The translations under genes and the position numbers were made by a program. A stretch of 64,000 nucleotides of DNA from Owenia fusiformis. Lineage: Eukaryota; Annelida; Polychaeta; Sabellida; Oweniidae. Positions 11,829 to 24,254 of this stretch are shown here, in pieces. The DNA is taken from positions 36,604,759-36,668,758 of the forward strand of contig CAIIXF020000007.1 in the NCBI GenBank assembly GCA_903813345.2. Direction: 5' to 3'. The first letter of the stretch is position 1, and each line of letters opens with the position of its first letter. The notes under the pieces are model-generated. The model did not search any database. It had not been told where the DNA came from and saw nothing but the letters and a program-made list of their open reading frames with translations.

Positions 11829-12830
11829 AGGGTGACACAAAAAATGCAACCCTCCATTTCTTCAATATTTTTCTTAAAAGTATGTGAATTGCTCTGAAAT
11901 TTTGCACACAAAGACTTCATTCAATTCAAAGCCTATTTTGGAATGACCAAAACTCTTTCAATATAAGACTAGAAATTATTAAATTGTATTTGACTCAAGA
12001 ATAACTAGTTTGTCAATAGATTGAAACAAAACAATATTACATGGTGGAGCTGCCGGGTATCGCAGTGGTCACATTAGCTCTGATCTTCAACACTGGCACC
12101 CGACCAATGAGTACTTTGTTCAAAACTGAATGTTATTTTATTTTAAACAAAATATTCAGTCAGCCGGGTGCCGGCCGATAAATAAGAACAAATGTGACTC
12201 AAGCATATGGAGCGATGTTTCGCGAGATGTCTCACCTGGTTTGGTTATTCGACATACCATATGGCAATGTGCGCCAGATGTAAAGCGCAAGCCACGGGGT
12301 ACCTCAGTTTATATAAATAAATCGTAGGGTAATGGAACCAAAATTATGAGGAAATTAAATTACTAATCTGTATTTGACTGAAGATTACTTAGTTTGTCAA
12401 TAGATTGAAACAAAAGAATATCATATTGTGGAGCTGACAGGTATTGAGAGATGTTTCTGGTTTGATTATTTGAGATGCCATATGGCAATGTGTGTCAGAT
12501 GTAAAGCCGGGCCATGGGGTACTTCAGTTTAGATAAGATAGATTGTACAGTAATGGAACCAAAATTATGGGGAAATATAATTATTAAATTGTATTTGACC
12601 CAAGACTACTTAGTTTGTGAATTGATTGACACAAAAGAATATCACATGGTGGAGCTGCCGGGAATAGTGAGATGTTCTACAAGATGCCTCAACTGGTTTG
12701 GTCATTTGAACTTCAAAATGGCGATATGCGCAAGATGTAAAGCGCAGGTCACTGGGTACCTCAGTTAAGGTAAGATATAGATGGTCATGGAACCAACATT
12801 ATACGGAAATAAAATTATTGAATTGTATTC
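11829..12830. repeat. Degenerate tandem copies of the same repeat as 8880-9560
   Basis: The phrases tttgt-aattgattga-acaaaa-aatatcacatggtggagctgccggg and gatgtaaagcgcaggtcac-gggtacctcagtt recur near 12010-12350, 12385-12560 and 12600-12830. At 11829 a mariner-like end (cagggtgacac preceded by TA) begins, but I found no matching right end. Confidence 0.65.
12066..12207. mobile_element. Stem-loop MITE, GGTCACATTTG family, copy 2
   Basis: Inverted ends ggtcacattagctctgat and aacaaatgtgactcaagcata. Inner arms carry the gcccgaccaatgagt / cagccgggtgccgg pair. It is more diverged than copy 1 and sits inside the tandem repeat region. Confidence 0.7.
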
Positions 12831-13186
12831 TACTAATACTTTTACAACACATTTTGGATGATATTTAATATGCGAAATTCGCCCAAAAAGCTTCAGAAAT
12901 CCGAAATTGTGAAATCTGAATAATGTTTCGGTAATTAATGTCTGGTGTTCATGAATTATGTTCAAACATTTGAATTAAAATTGCAAAATATATCTGGCTT
13001 AATTTTATCTTCAAATATGAGGACTGATTGACAACTGAACAAATATGCATCGATTTGATTAAAGATTTGTCATTAAGGAAAATAAACGCATTTGAAAATA
13101 AGCGTCCATTGCTTATTGTACGCTCCTTCTATAGCTTGTATAGACAATATTTCATTCAGGAACTGTACACCATTGTGTTTAAATAC

Positions 13187-13282
13187 CTCAGTCTCATATT
13201 TTAGTTGAGCATCCACCAGCTTTTCATTTGACATTAACAACTCATCCTGAAGGGTTGTCACCTTTGTGGAAAGGCCATGAAC
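13187..13282 (-). CDS. 96-nt coiled-coil exon (diverged copy)
   Basis: Acceptor ttttatttcAG, donor GTATTT, phase 0 to phase 0, 32 codons without stop. It starts Val-His-Gly-Leu-Ser and contains TLQDELLMSNEKL, the same spacing of leucines as the 33-kb exons but clearly older. The conserved donor-proximal ending is ETE. It sits between the 21.8-kb and 11.7-kb exons in transcription order. Confidence 0.75.
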
Positions 13283-14526
13283 CTGAAATAAAATAACTAA
13301 TTTTTTATGTTTGTTTTAATCCAAATGAGCTTTTTAGCTTAAAATAACAGAGCCTTGTTTCAGCTAGTTTGAAACATATTTAATTCCCTTGAACGGATTT
13401 TAAGCAATTAAACAACAATCTTGAAGATCATAAATGTGTTGATGTCTTAAAAAACAATATTCAATTACACAGTAGACACTCATCGTTCTCGCGAGGATAT
13501 TTTTGTTAAGCAGGAGCAGAATTATTATTCTCACCATTCCAAACATAGTTGATTAAAATACGCCAATTGATATGGTAATGCGATAGATAATTGGAAGTTT
13601 TCCTTTCATATACAATGTTTCTATTTAGTTGGGCATGACACATACCCATGTCTAACCATAGACATCGTATAGTGACAAAACATACTGTCGTGCAGTTTAA
13701 ATGTACGTTATCAAATATTGAAGCACACTCACGGATTTGAAGCTAAAACTATAATAGATAATCTAAGAAAAAAATTATCCGAGGAATACAGTTATGTATT
13801 TCACGTTTAATTACATGTGCATGCTCTTGGCAAGATGTATAACTTTATAATTAAGTTAACATATTCTCGAACAGCGCTCGAGTTTTTTCTTCGTAATTCC
13901 ACCCACATAACTGACTGTTGGGAAATGTTGGCTTTATTCACATTTCCATTGATCTTTTTTCCCCTGCCGTCTGAGAGTGTCGATTATTTTTAAAGAATAT
14001 GTTTTTCTAAACTACACAATTAGGTCGGTCCAAGATTTAATTAATGTTTACGCTTTGGCTATATTTAAAAAACAGAAGTGTACGTTGTCAAATCGATTAT
14101 ACGTTGTCCATTGAATTTACCAATTTCATCTCACAGTTTTAACCCTAATATAGGCACCGCGATTTTCATTTACATAACACCTACATCATAGTATTTGCTA
14201 CAAATCAGTTAACATTGACAACGCACATCCAAAGTGTACAACTATATTTTTGTCACTGTATGTTGTCGATGGTTCGGCGTGAACCCCGCTGTTCTGTTTT
14301 CAACAGATGTGTGACCATGCGGTCATGCCATATTTTAATTGATGACGTAAATATACATATTTATGTAATGTAAAAAAACTCACTCCGAGCACCAAACGTA
14401 TTAACCTTTTGACTAAGCAGTCGAAATACTCAAAAGCGACGTGGTTGAAAGCAATAAAATTCGCGCATGCGCTATCGAGGTAGGGTAGTGTGTGGTATCC
14501 TAACAAAATAAATTCATACTACACTG
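13283..14526 (-). other. Intron DNA, nothing recognised
   Basis: AT-rich. Contains several phrases like cgttgtcaaa that resemble the repeat at 10560, but no bounded element. Confidence 0.4.
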
Positions 14527-14645
14527 ATGCCTGCATCACTTTTGCTCCCTTTGTTCAAAATTGTATTCAATTTTTGTTCAAAATTGAATTCAATTTTAAA
14601 CAAAATACTCAATCGGCAGGGCGCCGTAATGAAAATAGGAGCATT
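14527..14645. mobile_element. Stem-loop MITE, GGTCACATTTG family, copy 3 (truncated)
   Basis: The left end atgcctgcatcacttttgctcc and the inner right arm actcaatcggcagggcgcc are recognisable. The right terminus is lost after ggagcattcg. Confidence 0.6.
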
Positions 14646-15749
14646 CGGAATTACTTGTACACAGTGAATACCAATAGCCTATTTTCAGTATAGCAATTTC
14701 TGAGAATGGTTTACACATTTTATAAATAAGGGTTTCGAAAATGCTCCATCATGGAATACGATGACCCTCTCTTCTTGCATCATTGACACAGACATGATTT
14801 TAGATGCGATGTGTATCAGAATGAAAATGTTCTGACTTTCTTCCTATATAACTTGGCGGGAGCGTGCAAAGTACTTTCTTGATCACTAAAAATAAATGCC
14901 ACTGTCACAGGGACTCTGCATTTAATGAAAATCCATTGAAAATTAATATGCTAAAGTAAAGAAAGATACGAAGATCAGATTCTTTATAACACTTGATACA
15001 CATCTATATTGATATAAGTAAACCTCATATTTTGAAGAACCAACTATCCATCATATTACTCAGATTGGATTAATCAATATTCTCATAGTCTCTCTAGTTT
15101 GTATGATTGTTCAGTTTGTTTAGATCAAACATCTCAAACGTTGAACTCATTCCATTCTTCAGGGTGTATAAACTTACAGTTTGTACTTTCTCCAGTGTGG
15201 GTTAAGGAAGTAGTTATCAGAAATTTACACAAAACAGGAAATGAAAAAAACACGTGGATATTCGACTTTTTAAAAACTGAATAGAGTTCTGTTTTGCCCA
15301 CCAATCACATATCTCACATATCTCAACCTTACATATCATTTACATGACCAGGACTACAATGATCATGCTCAGAATGACTCTAAAAATCATGTGAGACTTT
15401 TCAGCCCTCTGAAGTTGTGACTGAAATATGCTTAAAAAGATTACCTTTGGAAATGTCGCTAAACAGAATTTTTCAGAAAATGTGCCCAATATATTGCTCT
15501 AAATCATAGGAGCTTTGAAATTTTGAAAAGTTGTCTGAAACAAAAATTGTAATCATGAAAAGAAAATGGATTGCTTTCCAAATCAATTTCTCATTTTTTC
15601 CATTTCTACGAATGAATTAAGATTTTCAAAGCTCCTATCATTTCAAATAATATATTTGGCACACTTTCTGAAAAATGCAATAGATTCTGTCTGGTGACCT
15701 TTCCAAAAGTCCAACTTTTAACTGTTTTTTGAGTCACATTTTTGAGTCA

Positions 15750-16330
15750 CACTCCTGTGTATATACTTTCTCAAGTATGTATAAACCGAAACTAGGTTCA
15801 TTTCCCATGTGCCTAAACCTATATTTTATTTTTTTTATTCACCAATGTTTCAGAATCAATATATTGTACTTTCTTCTGTGTGTATGAACTACTATAACTA
15901 TGTGTATTGACAAATATCATATACTTTCTCCAGTGTGTATGAGCAAATATTATGTACTTCCACCAGCTATTTAACAAATACTCTGTACGTAGGATGTATG
16001 AACAAATATTTTGTGTCCATTCTCCAAAATGTTTAAGCAAATCATTTGTACTTTCTCCATTGTGCATGAACCAAAACTTTGTTCATTCTCTTCATTGTCT
16101 CAACAAATATTTTGTTAATTAATCAATGTTTCAGAACGAATAAAATGTACCTAAACCAGTGTGTATGAACAAATGTCATGTTCTACTAAATCTATAGTGT
16201 GTATGAAGAGACAATACATTCAATCTCCAGTATGAACATGTATATGAACCAACACGCCTGTGTCTATACTTTCTCCAGTATGTATGGACAAATATTATGC
16301 ACATGTACTCCATTGTTTATGAACACACAT
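15750..16330. repeat. Degenerate minisatellite, unit 40-55 bp
   Basis: The phrase actttctccagtgtgtatga followed by acaaatattttgt recurs about a dozen times with heavy drift, and again at 17413-17490 beyond the inserted elements. In reverse it reads like a zinc-finger linker, but the period is not 84 bp and Cys/His pairs are absent, so I treat it as non-coding. Confidence 0.65.
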
Positions 16331-16476
16331 TTTGTATCACCAATTCAAACATGACCGTGCTCTAATTGAATTTCTCAACCAATCAGAATGCAGCATAACC
16401 AATATAGAACGTTCTCTAATTCTCCATAGATGCACGACCGTGCTCTATCCAATCATCCGGGAATCTACGTATTGTA

Positions 16477-17120
16477 CAGGGTGTCCCGAAAGTATGGGCC
16501 CCCCCCTAGGCAGACATATTCCAGTATCCTCATAGTATGTGTCATATATTATTTTAAAGCTTATCCAAAGTTACATTGATTTGCCAAGTATCATGGTTTA
16601 ATTCCCAAATGGGAAAAAGTTACAGTCATTTTAAAAGTTAGTGTTTTGTCAAAATAAAGTTCAATTTTACACCACATTACTAGTCAATGTGTCCCCCCTT
16701 GGCCATGTTAACAGCAGCAATTATTTTCAGATATGACCTTAAAAGCCCTTCAAATAGGGGTGTGGGATTTTATAACCCTCTTAAAACCTGTTAGGGGACT
16801 TTAGAAGAGTTTCCTTAGAGTTTCTACCCTCACCATTCTCTTTTTCCAACTCAATATCCCTCCGACCTGAAAAGAATTGCTGCTGTTAAGATGGCCTGGG
16901 AGGACACATTGACTAGTGATTTGGTGTAAAATTGAACTTAATTTTGACCAAACACTAAATTTTCAAATGCCTGTATTTTTTTCACATTTGAGAGTTCAAC
17001 CATGATACTTGGCGAATCAATGTAACTTTGGATAAGCTTTCAAATGATATATAACACATACTATGACGACACTGGTATATGTCTGCCTAGGGGGGGGGGG
17101 CATACTTTCGGGACACCCTG
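16477..17120. mobile_element. 644-bp foldback MITE with TA target duplication
   Basis: Ends cagggtgtcccgaaagtatg and its exact inverse, followed inside by a C-run (left) and a G-run (right). Each arm is about 270 bp and a short spacer lies near 16780. TA lies at 16475-16476 and 17121-17122. No coding frame. Confidence 0.9.
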
Positions 17121-17246
17121 TATTTGCATTGTGACGTCACACCTGGGAATGGCGAAAATAACAGCGAGCTCGAGTTTGGTGTATCTCATGTAGCTCCAAT
17201 CCCCAATTCTCTGAACAATGTTTTCATTTTTTTATATGTTTGAATC

Positions 17247-17405
17247 GGAATAAATAATGATAGGCCATTCAATATGGTGAAATTCAGCACTCGTTGGACA
17301 GAATGTCAGTACAAATGCACTCACCTTCGGTTCGTGCTTTGTACAACATTCTGTCCAACTCGTGCTGAATTTCACCATATTGAATGGCCTATCATTATTT
17401 ATTCC
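17247..17405. repeat. 159-bp hairpin
   Basis: ggaataaataatgataggcc at the left is exactly inverted at the right end. The arms are about 70 bp and hold the pair cactcgttggacagaatgt / acattctgtccaactcgtg, with a short central loop. Probably a foldback mobile repeat. Confidence 0.85.
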
Positions 17406-18546
17406 TTAAATAATATGAACTTTCTCCAGTGTGTATGAACGCAGATGTTGTACGTTCTTCAGTTTGTATGAACAAATATTTTGTTTATTCATCAATGTAC
17501 ATGCATGAACCAACACTATTAATTTGTATATGGAACCCGACGGTTAATTATAAGTACCGTATTTCCAAGTAAGATTTTTCATTAGAAATGTGCCTGTTTG
17601 TATAATTAAGTCAATAAACAACTTATAAATGTCTGCAATAATAGAAAAATTCATAGTAGTGCAGTCAGTTATGACAATAAAACCCTTGAATTGCACTTGC
17701 TATATATACAGCACCATTTTTTGACCAAAGTATCATTATTACATATATTTATGAAATCCACCGAAGTGGTGTCAAAAAGTGACCCCAGTGGATAATAACA
17801 GGCTTCAAGAATTTTGCATGTTTCCATTAGGCCCCATGTTAATTCATCAATCTTCAAAAGACCCCCTGCAGAACAGTTCAAGAGCAATATAGTCAATCTT
17901 CCTAGTGTGTAACCATGACTCAAATGTCTTCAAAATAAGAAGGGTTACAAGCTAGATTTTGTCTAGTTCAAAAGATATTGGTGTTTGAATTTTGGAAAAT
18001 TCCCATTGACCGCCATTATAAACTACTCTCAATATGGCTTTACTAAAGGGTCATTTTCTCCAAAAGTCCACTATGGAATTTTCTAATGTTGCAGATTTCT
18101 ACAGCCAATATATTGACTTTCAAAAAACCAAACAGGCACATTTCTAAAAATTTCTTATTTTTAATATATCTAGTTGTAAAGTTGCTCACGAAAACTCCAT
18201 TGAGTCCCATGTTAATTTATCAATCTTCAAAAGACCCCCTGCAGAACAGTTCAAGAGCAATATAGTCAATCTTACTAGTATGTAACCATAACGTGGATGT
18301 CTTCAAAATGAGAAGGGTTACAAGCTGGATTTTACCTAATTCAAAAGATATTGACGATTAAATTTTGGGAAATCCCGATTTACCGCCATTATAAACTACT
18401 ATCAATATGGCTTTACCAAAGTGCCATTTTCTCCAAAAGTCCACTATGGAATTTTCTGATATTGCAGATTTCTATAGTTGATATATTTACTTTTTAAAAA
18501 CCAAACAGGCACATTCCTAAAAATTTCTTGTTCTTAATATATTAAG

Positions 18547-19385
18547 TAGCCTTGCCCAAGTCGTATTTTTTACTTATCTGATCTTGAATTATTACCGCCT
18601 TGTACAATCCAATACACCTGCGCTGATATTATGCAGAGTTATTCAACGGTTTCGAGATTTCCATAATACCTACGCTATCAGGGGTATCGCGAAACCTTAT
18701 GGATTAACAGATATACGCGTGGACAGTCTGGACACGACGTGTGACTTCAGGCTGATTGACCAATCAAAAACGTTATCAGGTTGACCTGCATAAGCAAAGC
18801 AATCTTCCCGATTTGAAATTCAATGCCGATGATCTGATCGATCGTTTCTTTAGAGTTACAATATATTATGTAATTAAATGTACATAGGGAATGTAAGAGT
18901 CATTAATATAAATTAGATATATAAATTAAATCATGCAATAGATTTAAAACTGATTTCGCGATGAAAATGCAAGACCGAGTCCAATGTAGCGGGTCATGTA
19001 GTCGATCAGTGATTGAATCTCAGCCTACATGTTCATTTGAATTCAGCGATCGTTTTAACGTTTATTGTTGAAATCTTCTCACCTCCGGTTATCGATCGAT
19101 GCTCCGGCATCCACTAAACTCTGATTGATATTTATCTGATAAAATATTTGTATTTTCATGATGAATTCATGCAAGTTTGTTCGTGAAAAGTCCCGGCGAA
19201 AAGTAAAAAGTGTACTTGTTTTTGACCTTGCATAATAATGAGCTAACGCTGTAGGGCCGTCGCTGATTGGTCAACTTTTACCGACATAAACATTGAGTCG
19301 GTAAAGCACGTGTGGCTTTCTCTTTGGTACAAGGCGGTCATAATAGAAATCAAGATAGTAAAAGAGACCGACTTGGGCAAGGCTA
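18547..19385. mobile_element. 839-bp element with 60-bp ends and 9-bp target duplication
   Basis: The left end tagccttgcccaagtcg and right end cgacttgggcaaggcta are inverted, and similarity continues for about 60 bases to accgccttgtac. The 9-bp flank TATATTAAG is present at 18538-18546 and 19386-19394. A 9-bp duplication with long ends is typical of MULE elements; that family assignment is inference. It lies within the repeat array. Confidence 0.88.
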
Positions 19386-20318
19386 TATATTAAGCTAAAA
19401 ATCACATACAAAAATCCCCATTGACTGCCATTATAAACTGATATCAATATGCTTTTACTAAAGTGTCCTTTCCCCAAAAAGTCCAATATGAATTTCTCTG
19501 ATATTGCAGATTTCCTATTTCTATAAATCAGAAAATTTCATAGTGGACTTTTGGAGAAAAGTATACTTTATTCTTAAATTCATGTTTATAGCAGTTTATA
19601 ATGGCAGCCAATGGGGATTTTCATTCAACTTGAGGGCTAAATATATTTAAAATAAGAAAGTTTTAGAATTGTGCCTGTTTGGTTTTTTAGAAGTCAATAT
19701 GTTGGCTATAGAAACCTGCAAAATCAGAAAATTCCATCGTGAACTTTTTGAGAAAATGGCACTTTAGTAAAGCCATATTGATAGAAGTTTATAATGGCGG
19801 TCAATGGGAATTTTCCAAAATTCAAACCCCAATATCTTTGAAACTATACAGAATCAAGCTTGTCACCCTTCTTATTTTGAAGACAAGCACGATATGTTTA
19901 CATACCAGGAAGATTGACTTTATTGCTCTTGAACTGTTCTGCAGGGGGTCTTTTGAATATTGATAAATTAACATGGGACTCAAAGGAGTTTTCGTGAGCA
20001 ACTTAATAAGTAGATATATTAAAAATAAGAAATTTTTAAAAATGTGCCTGTTTTGTTTTTGGAAAGTCATTATGCTGGGTATAGAAATCTGCAATATTAG
20101 AAAATTCCACAGTGAACTTTTGGAGAAAATTGCACTTTATTAGTAAAGCCGTGTTGATAGCTTTTATAATGGTAGCCAATAGGAGTTTTCGTGTGCAACT
20201 CAATGGTAAGATATCTAAAAAAATAATGAATTTTTAGAAATGTGCCTGTTTGGTTTTTTAAAAGTCAATATATTGGCTATAGAAATCTGCAATATCAAAA
20301 AATTCCATAGTGGAATTT

Positions 20319-20698
20319 TTACCCTGCGTGCAGAGTCTAGTTAAAACTACACCCTGCCTAGTAGAGACCATATTGCAGTTTTGTAGCCCCGCCCCCACGA
20401 TGGGTACCAGTGACAGTTTGGGTAATAAATCACTTCTGACCTACGCGCTGACCTTTCTTCCACCAATCAGCGAGCTTGAAGAAACATACGCCAAATGCGT
20501 TCTAATTAAATATGCACATGTCATTGGTCAATTCCGGGCTCAACGATGACGTCAGAAGGAATGACCATATATAGAACGTCGGTCAAATTTGGCCGACGAA
20601 CACTGATTGGCGCGGTGAGTTCACAGGTTTGTTTTAGTTTGAAAGAGTGAAGACGAAGCTCTCTTTTAAGAAGTGAAGTCAAACGAATGCAAAGGGTA
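20319..20698. mobile_element. 380-bp element with 8-bp target duplication, copy A
   Basis: Begins TTACCCTGCGTGCAG and ends GCAAAGGGTA. The 8-bp flank TGGAATTT is present at 20311-20318 and 20699-20706. A sister copy is in opposite orientation at 32279-32657. Eight-base duplications point to hAT or P superfamilies. The body carries a GC box (20387-20396), CCAAT and ATTGG boxes, TGACGTCA (20547-20554) and TATATAG (20568-20574), in promoter-like order. No transposase. Confidence 0.9.
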
Positions 20699-21060
20699 TG
20701 GAATTTTGGAAAAAATGACACTTTAATATGGCCATATTGAGGGTAGTTTATAATGGCCGTCAATGGGAATTTTCCAAAATTCAAACACCAATATTTTTGG
20801 AACTAGACAAAATCCAGCTTGTAACCCTTCTTATTTTGAAGACATTTAAGTCACGGTTACATACTAGGAAGATTGACTTTATTGTTCTTGAACTCCTGTG
20901 CAGGGGGTCTTTTGAAGATTGATAAATTAACATTGAACTCAATGGAAACATGGAAAATCTTCGAGACCTGTTATTATCCACTGGGGCTACTTTTTAACAC
21001 CACTTCGGTAGATATCAAAAATACATGTATTAATGATACTTTGGTCAAAAAATGGTGACG

Positions 21061-21833
21061 TTTATATAGCAAGTGCAATTAAAGTGCTAACTGACTGCAC
21101 TAAAGTGATTTTTTGGGCGTCTTGGCAAAGCCTTTGGTTTGTAATGGGAAGACTGTCTTTATCACTAGAACTGTTCTGCATGGGGTCTTTTGCACATTGA
21201 CAAGTTATCTAGATATAGTACATTTACTCCATAGATTTGCAATGTTAAGGTTTTATTCAAGTAACTGGGTTCACTGAGTGTGTATTCAAATGTTGTGCTT
21301 ATGAAATGTAAAGACTCCTGTACTACCTTATGAATGAAAATAAACTCTTCCAAAAGTGATAGGACCTTAGTGCATCCATGCCATCGTAAGGACCTTAGGT
21401 TGGCATGCCAAAATGTAAAATCTCTAATAGGATTCCCGCTTTTTGGCAGAGGTCGAACGGAGTAGATCAATATAAGAAATTGCCAGTTTGATCAACTCAC
21501 TATCTCTAGTACACGATATATTTATAAAGGAATGATTGGTCACCACTGTTGTAAATGCCAAAAGACATGGGATTGTTTGAATTCCATATATATGATTAAT
21601 GTATACCCGTAAATGATGACACTCTTTCACTCCCAATTATAAAAATTACTAATTCCGACATTCTATCAATCTTGTTATTTGTTCTATATGTCATTGACAA
21701 GACCAGGATAACAATGGTCACAGTGAAAAATAAAACCAACATAAAATAAAGAAATCATATGAATGTGTAAAGGTTCATATGGCAACATTATACTAGTAGA
21801 TGAAAAATCAGTCTTGAATATTTCCCGACAAAC
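21061..21833 (-). other. Intron DNA, nothing recognised
   Basis: Tail of the repeat array to about 21200, then AT-rich DNA without bounded repeats or domains. Confidence 0.4.
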
Positions 21834-21929
21834 CTCTGTCTCTGATCTCTGCTTTTCTTCTGTCAGGTTATTGTTTGCCATTGCCAGCTCATCTTGTAGA
21901 GATTTCACCTTGGAAGAAAGATCTAGAGC
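21834..21929 (-). CDS. 96-nt coiled-coil exon, displaced member of the young array
   Basis: The acceptor follows a T-run; the donor is GTTTGT instead of the GTATGT of its sisters. Phase 0, 32 codons, beginning ALDLSSKVKSLQDELAMANN and ending SETE. Its flanking intron sequence (aaatgttaccatttgagct) matches the introns at 33 kb, so it belongs to the same tandem array and was separated from it by the 10.8-kb insertion at 22006-32814. Confidence 0.8.
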
Positions 21930-23149
21930 CTGAAAAAATATTTGATATACAAAAATTAAAGGAATGTGTTTCAGCTCAAATGGTAACATTTATATATATA
22001 AAAAACAGGATCTTAAGAGGTTCTGGACAAATCATTTGATTCTGGACTTGTCATATTTTTTTTTCAACGAAATCACATCCAAGGGTTGAATTTTTATTAG
22101 CTATTTAGAGAGTGAGTCCTGCCTAGTATTAATTTCAATAAAAAAGTTAAAATAGAACCCTATTTGAGAGTCAATCTAATACTTACATTACATTGATAAA
22201 TTAAGGCAATCCTGAAATATTTTTAAAGTGCATTTTTTATGAAATATTATCCAGCAAGTATTTAGATGAAACGGTCTTATTTAAATACAAATCATAACAT
22301 GATGATATTTTTCATGAAACATTTTTCATTTTTAATTTAGGTGAAAACCCTTACATGATGATGTGTTTTCATAACTTCTGTCATAAAATTCCATCAAAGG
22401 GTGAAGATAAAATGATCGAATTTAAGTGATTTAAGGATCACGAGAATATGTTTTCTTGGATATTTTCTATGAAATCCCATCCAATGGTCAAGGTAAAATT
22501 TTGATTTTGATTTGGTATTAGGTCACGTGTTCCAAAGATCCATATAAGGCCCATAGAACCATATAGGAACGTCATTTTGAATGTCACGTGATAGATCCAT
22601 ATAAGGCTTTTAGAACCATGTCGGGAACGATGAGGGGAAGCCCCTGACACCTGTTTCACGATTTTATCCGAACATTGTTCGGATCATTTCGGTTTTTATG
22701 CACTTCATTATTGTACCGAAGTTTGCCGATTCGATTCGTCGTATTTCGGAATCCTGGTGACAATTTCATACTCCATTTGGAGTATTTTTGATCTACTTCT
22801 TATGACGAAAATTCCCGAACCTTGTTCGGATTAATCTGGATTTTCTGACCTACTTTATCTTCCGAGATTTCACGAGTTAACATTCGTCTCATTTCGGAAT
22901 CCTGGTGACAATTTTATACTCCATTGGAGTATTTTTGATCTACTTCTTATGACGAAAATTCCCGAACCTAGTTCGGATTAAACCGGATTTTCTGACCTAC
23001 CTTATCTACCGAGATTTAACGAGTTACATTCGTCTCATTTCGGAATCCTGGTGACAATTTTATACTCCATTGGAGTATTTTTGATCTACTTTTTCTGGAT
23101 TTTGCCCTACTTATTATATCTTGACAACAAGCAAATCAAAAAGTTCGAC

Positions 23150-23225
23150 ATGAACGGGTCTCGATCAACTAACCTTGAGCGTGGAAGCCAGGCACGCTAA
23201 CCATGAGGCCAACGTGCTACCGATA
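23150..23225 (-). other. tRNA-like segment in the left arm
   Basis: On the minus strand an A-box-like TGGCCTCATGGTTAGC is followed about 35 bases later by a degenerate B-box-like gatcgagaccc. The cloverleaf stems do not close well. It is mirrored in the right arm at about 31205-31285. Probably a tRNA-derived piece of the element rather than a gene. Confidence 0.35.
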
Positions 23226-23504
23226 TGAAAGAACAAAAGTATTATATATTTATACCGAGCGTCAATTCAAAATGATCCTCACTTTTGACTCCACTCTTGA
23301 CTTACGACTCGTCAGTTGTATCCAGAATAGGTGAATGCCTAGGGCGCTAGTGAATAACCAAGTCCCATGTGAGTGGTTCGTATCCCTCCGTAGTTTACTA
23401 TTTTTGTTTTATTAAATACGACAGAAAGGAGCAGGGTGTAGTTTGAAAACAAGACGTTAGTTTGTTTCAAAACAGTTTGGAAACATTTGAAATTCCTTAA
23501 TCCA

Positions 23505-24222
23505 CTCAGTAAAAATACGATTTCTCTGCAACCTGATGTCCAATCAAGATCATTTCAATATATATGTGTTCCTGACACGTCTGGGCGTCCGGGAATAGCA
23601 AAGTCTACACAAAGTTTGCACGCGAAATTGACGTAATTTATGACTGAAATCGGGAAGACAAAATTTGAGATTCACAAACAAAATTGCTTTTGAAAACTAT
23701 TTACAAAAGTGTTCCAGAGACTCTAATCTACTTGGCTAAGGTTTTATTTGAAGATACATTGCCTTATTAAGCAGGTAGAGGGGCATACAGAATACGGTAG
23801 CAAATGCTATGTTGAAAATTTTCTATATTTCAATTTGAACCTGTTATTACATGTCACGTAGGCCAGTGTTTTATTTGGGGATTATATGACTTTACTTGTT
23901 TACATGAACGTAAATCATTACATGAAATCTGCATTTTTCCGGGTTTAATCTGGGTTTGTATTGTCTTATTGGGGCTTTTCGACTTTAAAACAAACCCTAC
24001 CTAAATGGATTGTGTCTCGGCAACGTTTTTGTAAATAGTTATTATAAACAATTCTGAAAGAATATCACATATTTTTGTCTTCCCGATTTCAGTCATGAAT
24101 TACGTCAATTTCTCGTTCAAACAAACGGATGCCAGAACGTGTCAGGAACATATAGATACTCGAATGATGTTGATTGAACATCAGGGTGCAGAGAAATCGT
24201 AATTTTACTGAGTGGCTTCACG
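23505..24222. mobile_element. 718-bp palindromic insert at the inner end of the left arm
   Basis: ccactcagtaaaaatacgat and tttctctgca at the left are inverted at 24190-24222. An inner pair, gaattacgtcaattt / attgacgtaattta with cccgatttcagtcat, supports arms of roughly 200 bp. Non-coding. Confidence 0.7.
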
Positions 24223-24254
24223 AAAAAATAAGCAGCACTTTAGGCCACCTTAAG

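Larger units (their letters stand above)
17560..21060. repeat. Array of 360-bp repeat units in mixed orientation
   Basis: Repeated blocks share gtgcctgtttggtttt, tataatggcggtcaatggga, ctgcagggggtcttttgaa and aagggttacaagc. Copies run in one orientation at 17800-18540 and the other at about 19390-21060. The array is interrupted by two well-bounded insertions (18547-19385 and 20319-20698). No stable coding frame. Confidence 0.8.

Noticed and set aside
11829-11870. A mariner left end (cagggtgacac) that could define another element
   Set aside because: No matching inverted right end was found, so no bounded element is claimed.
15819-16330. Reverse-strand text resembling zinc-finger linkers (cacactggagaaagt)
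   Set aside because: The period is 40-55 bp, not 84 bp, and Cys-Cys and His-His pairs are absent. Best explained as a minisatellite.
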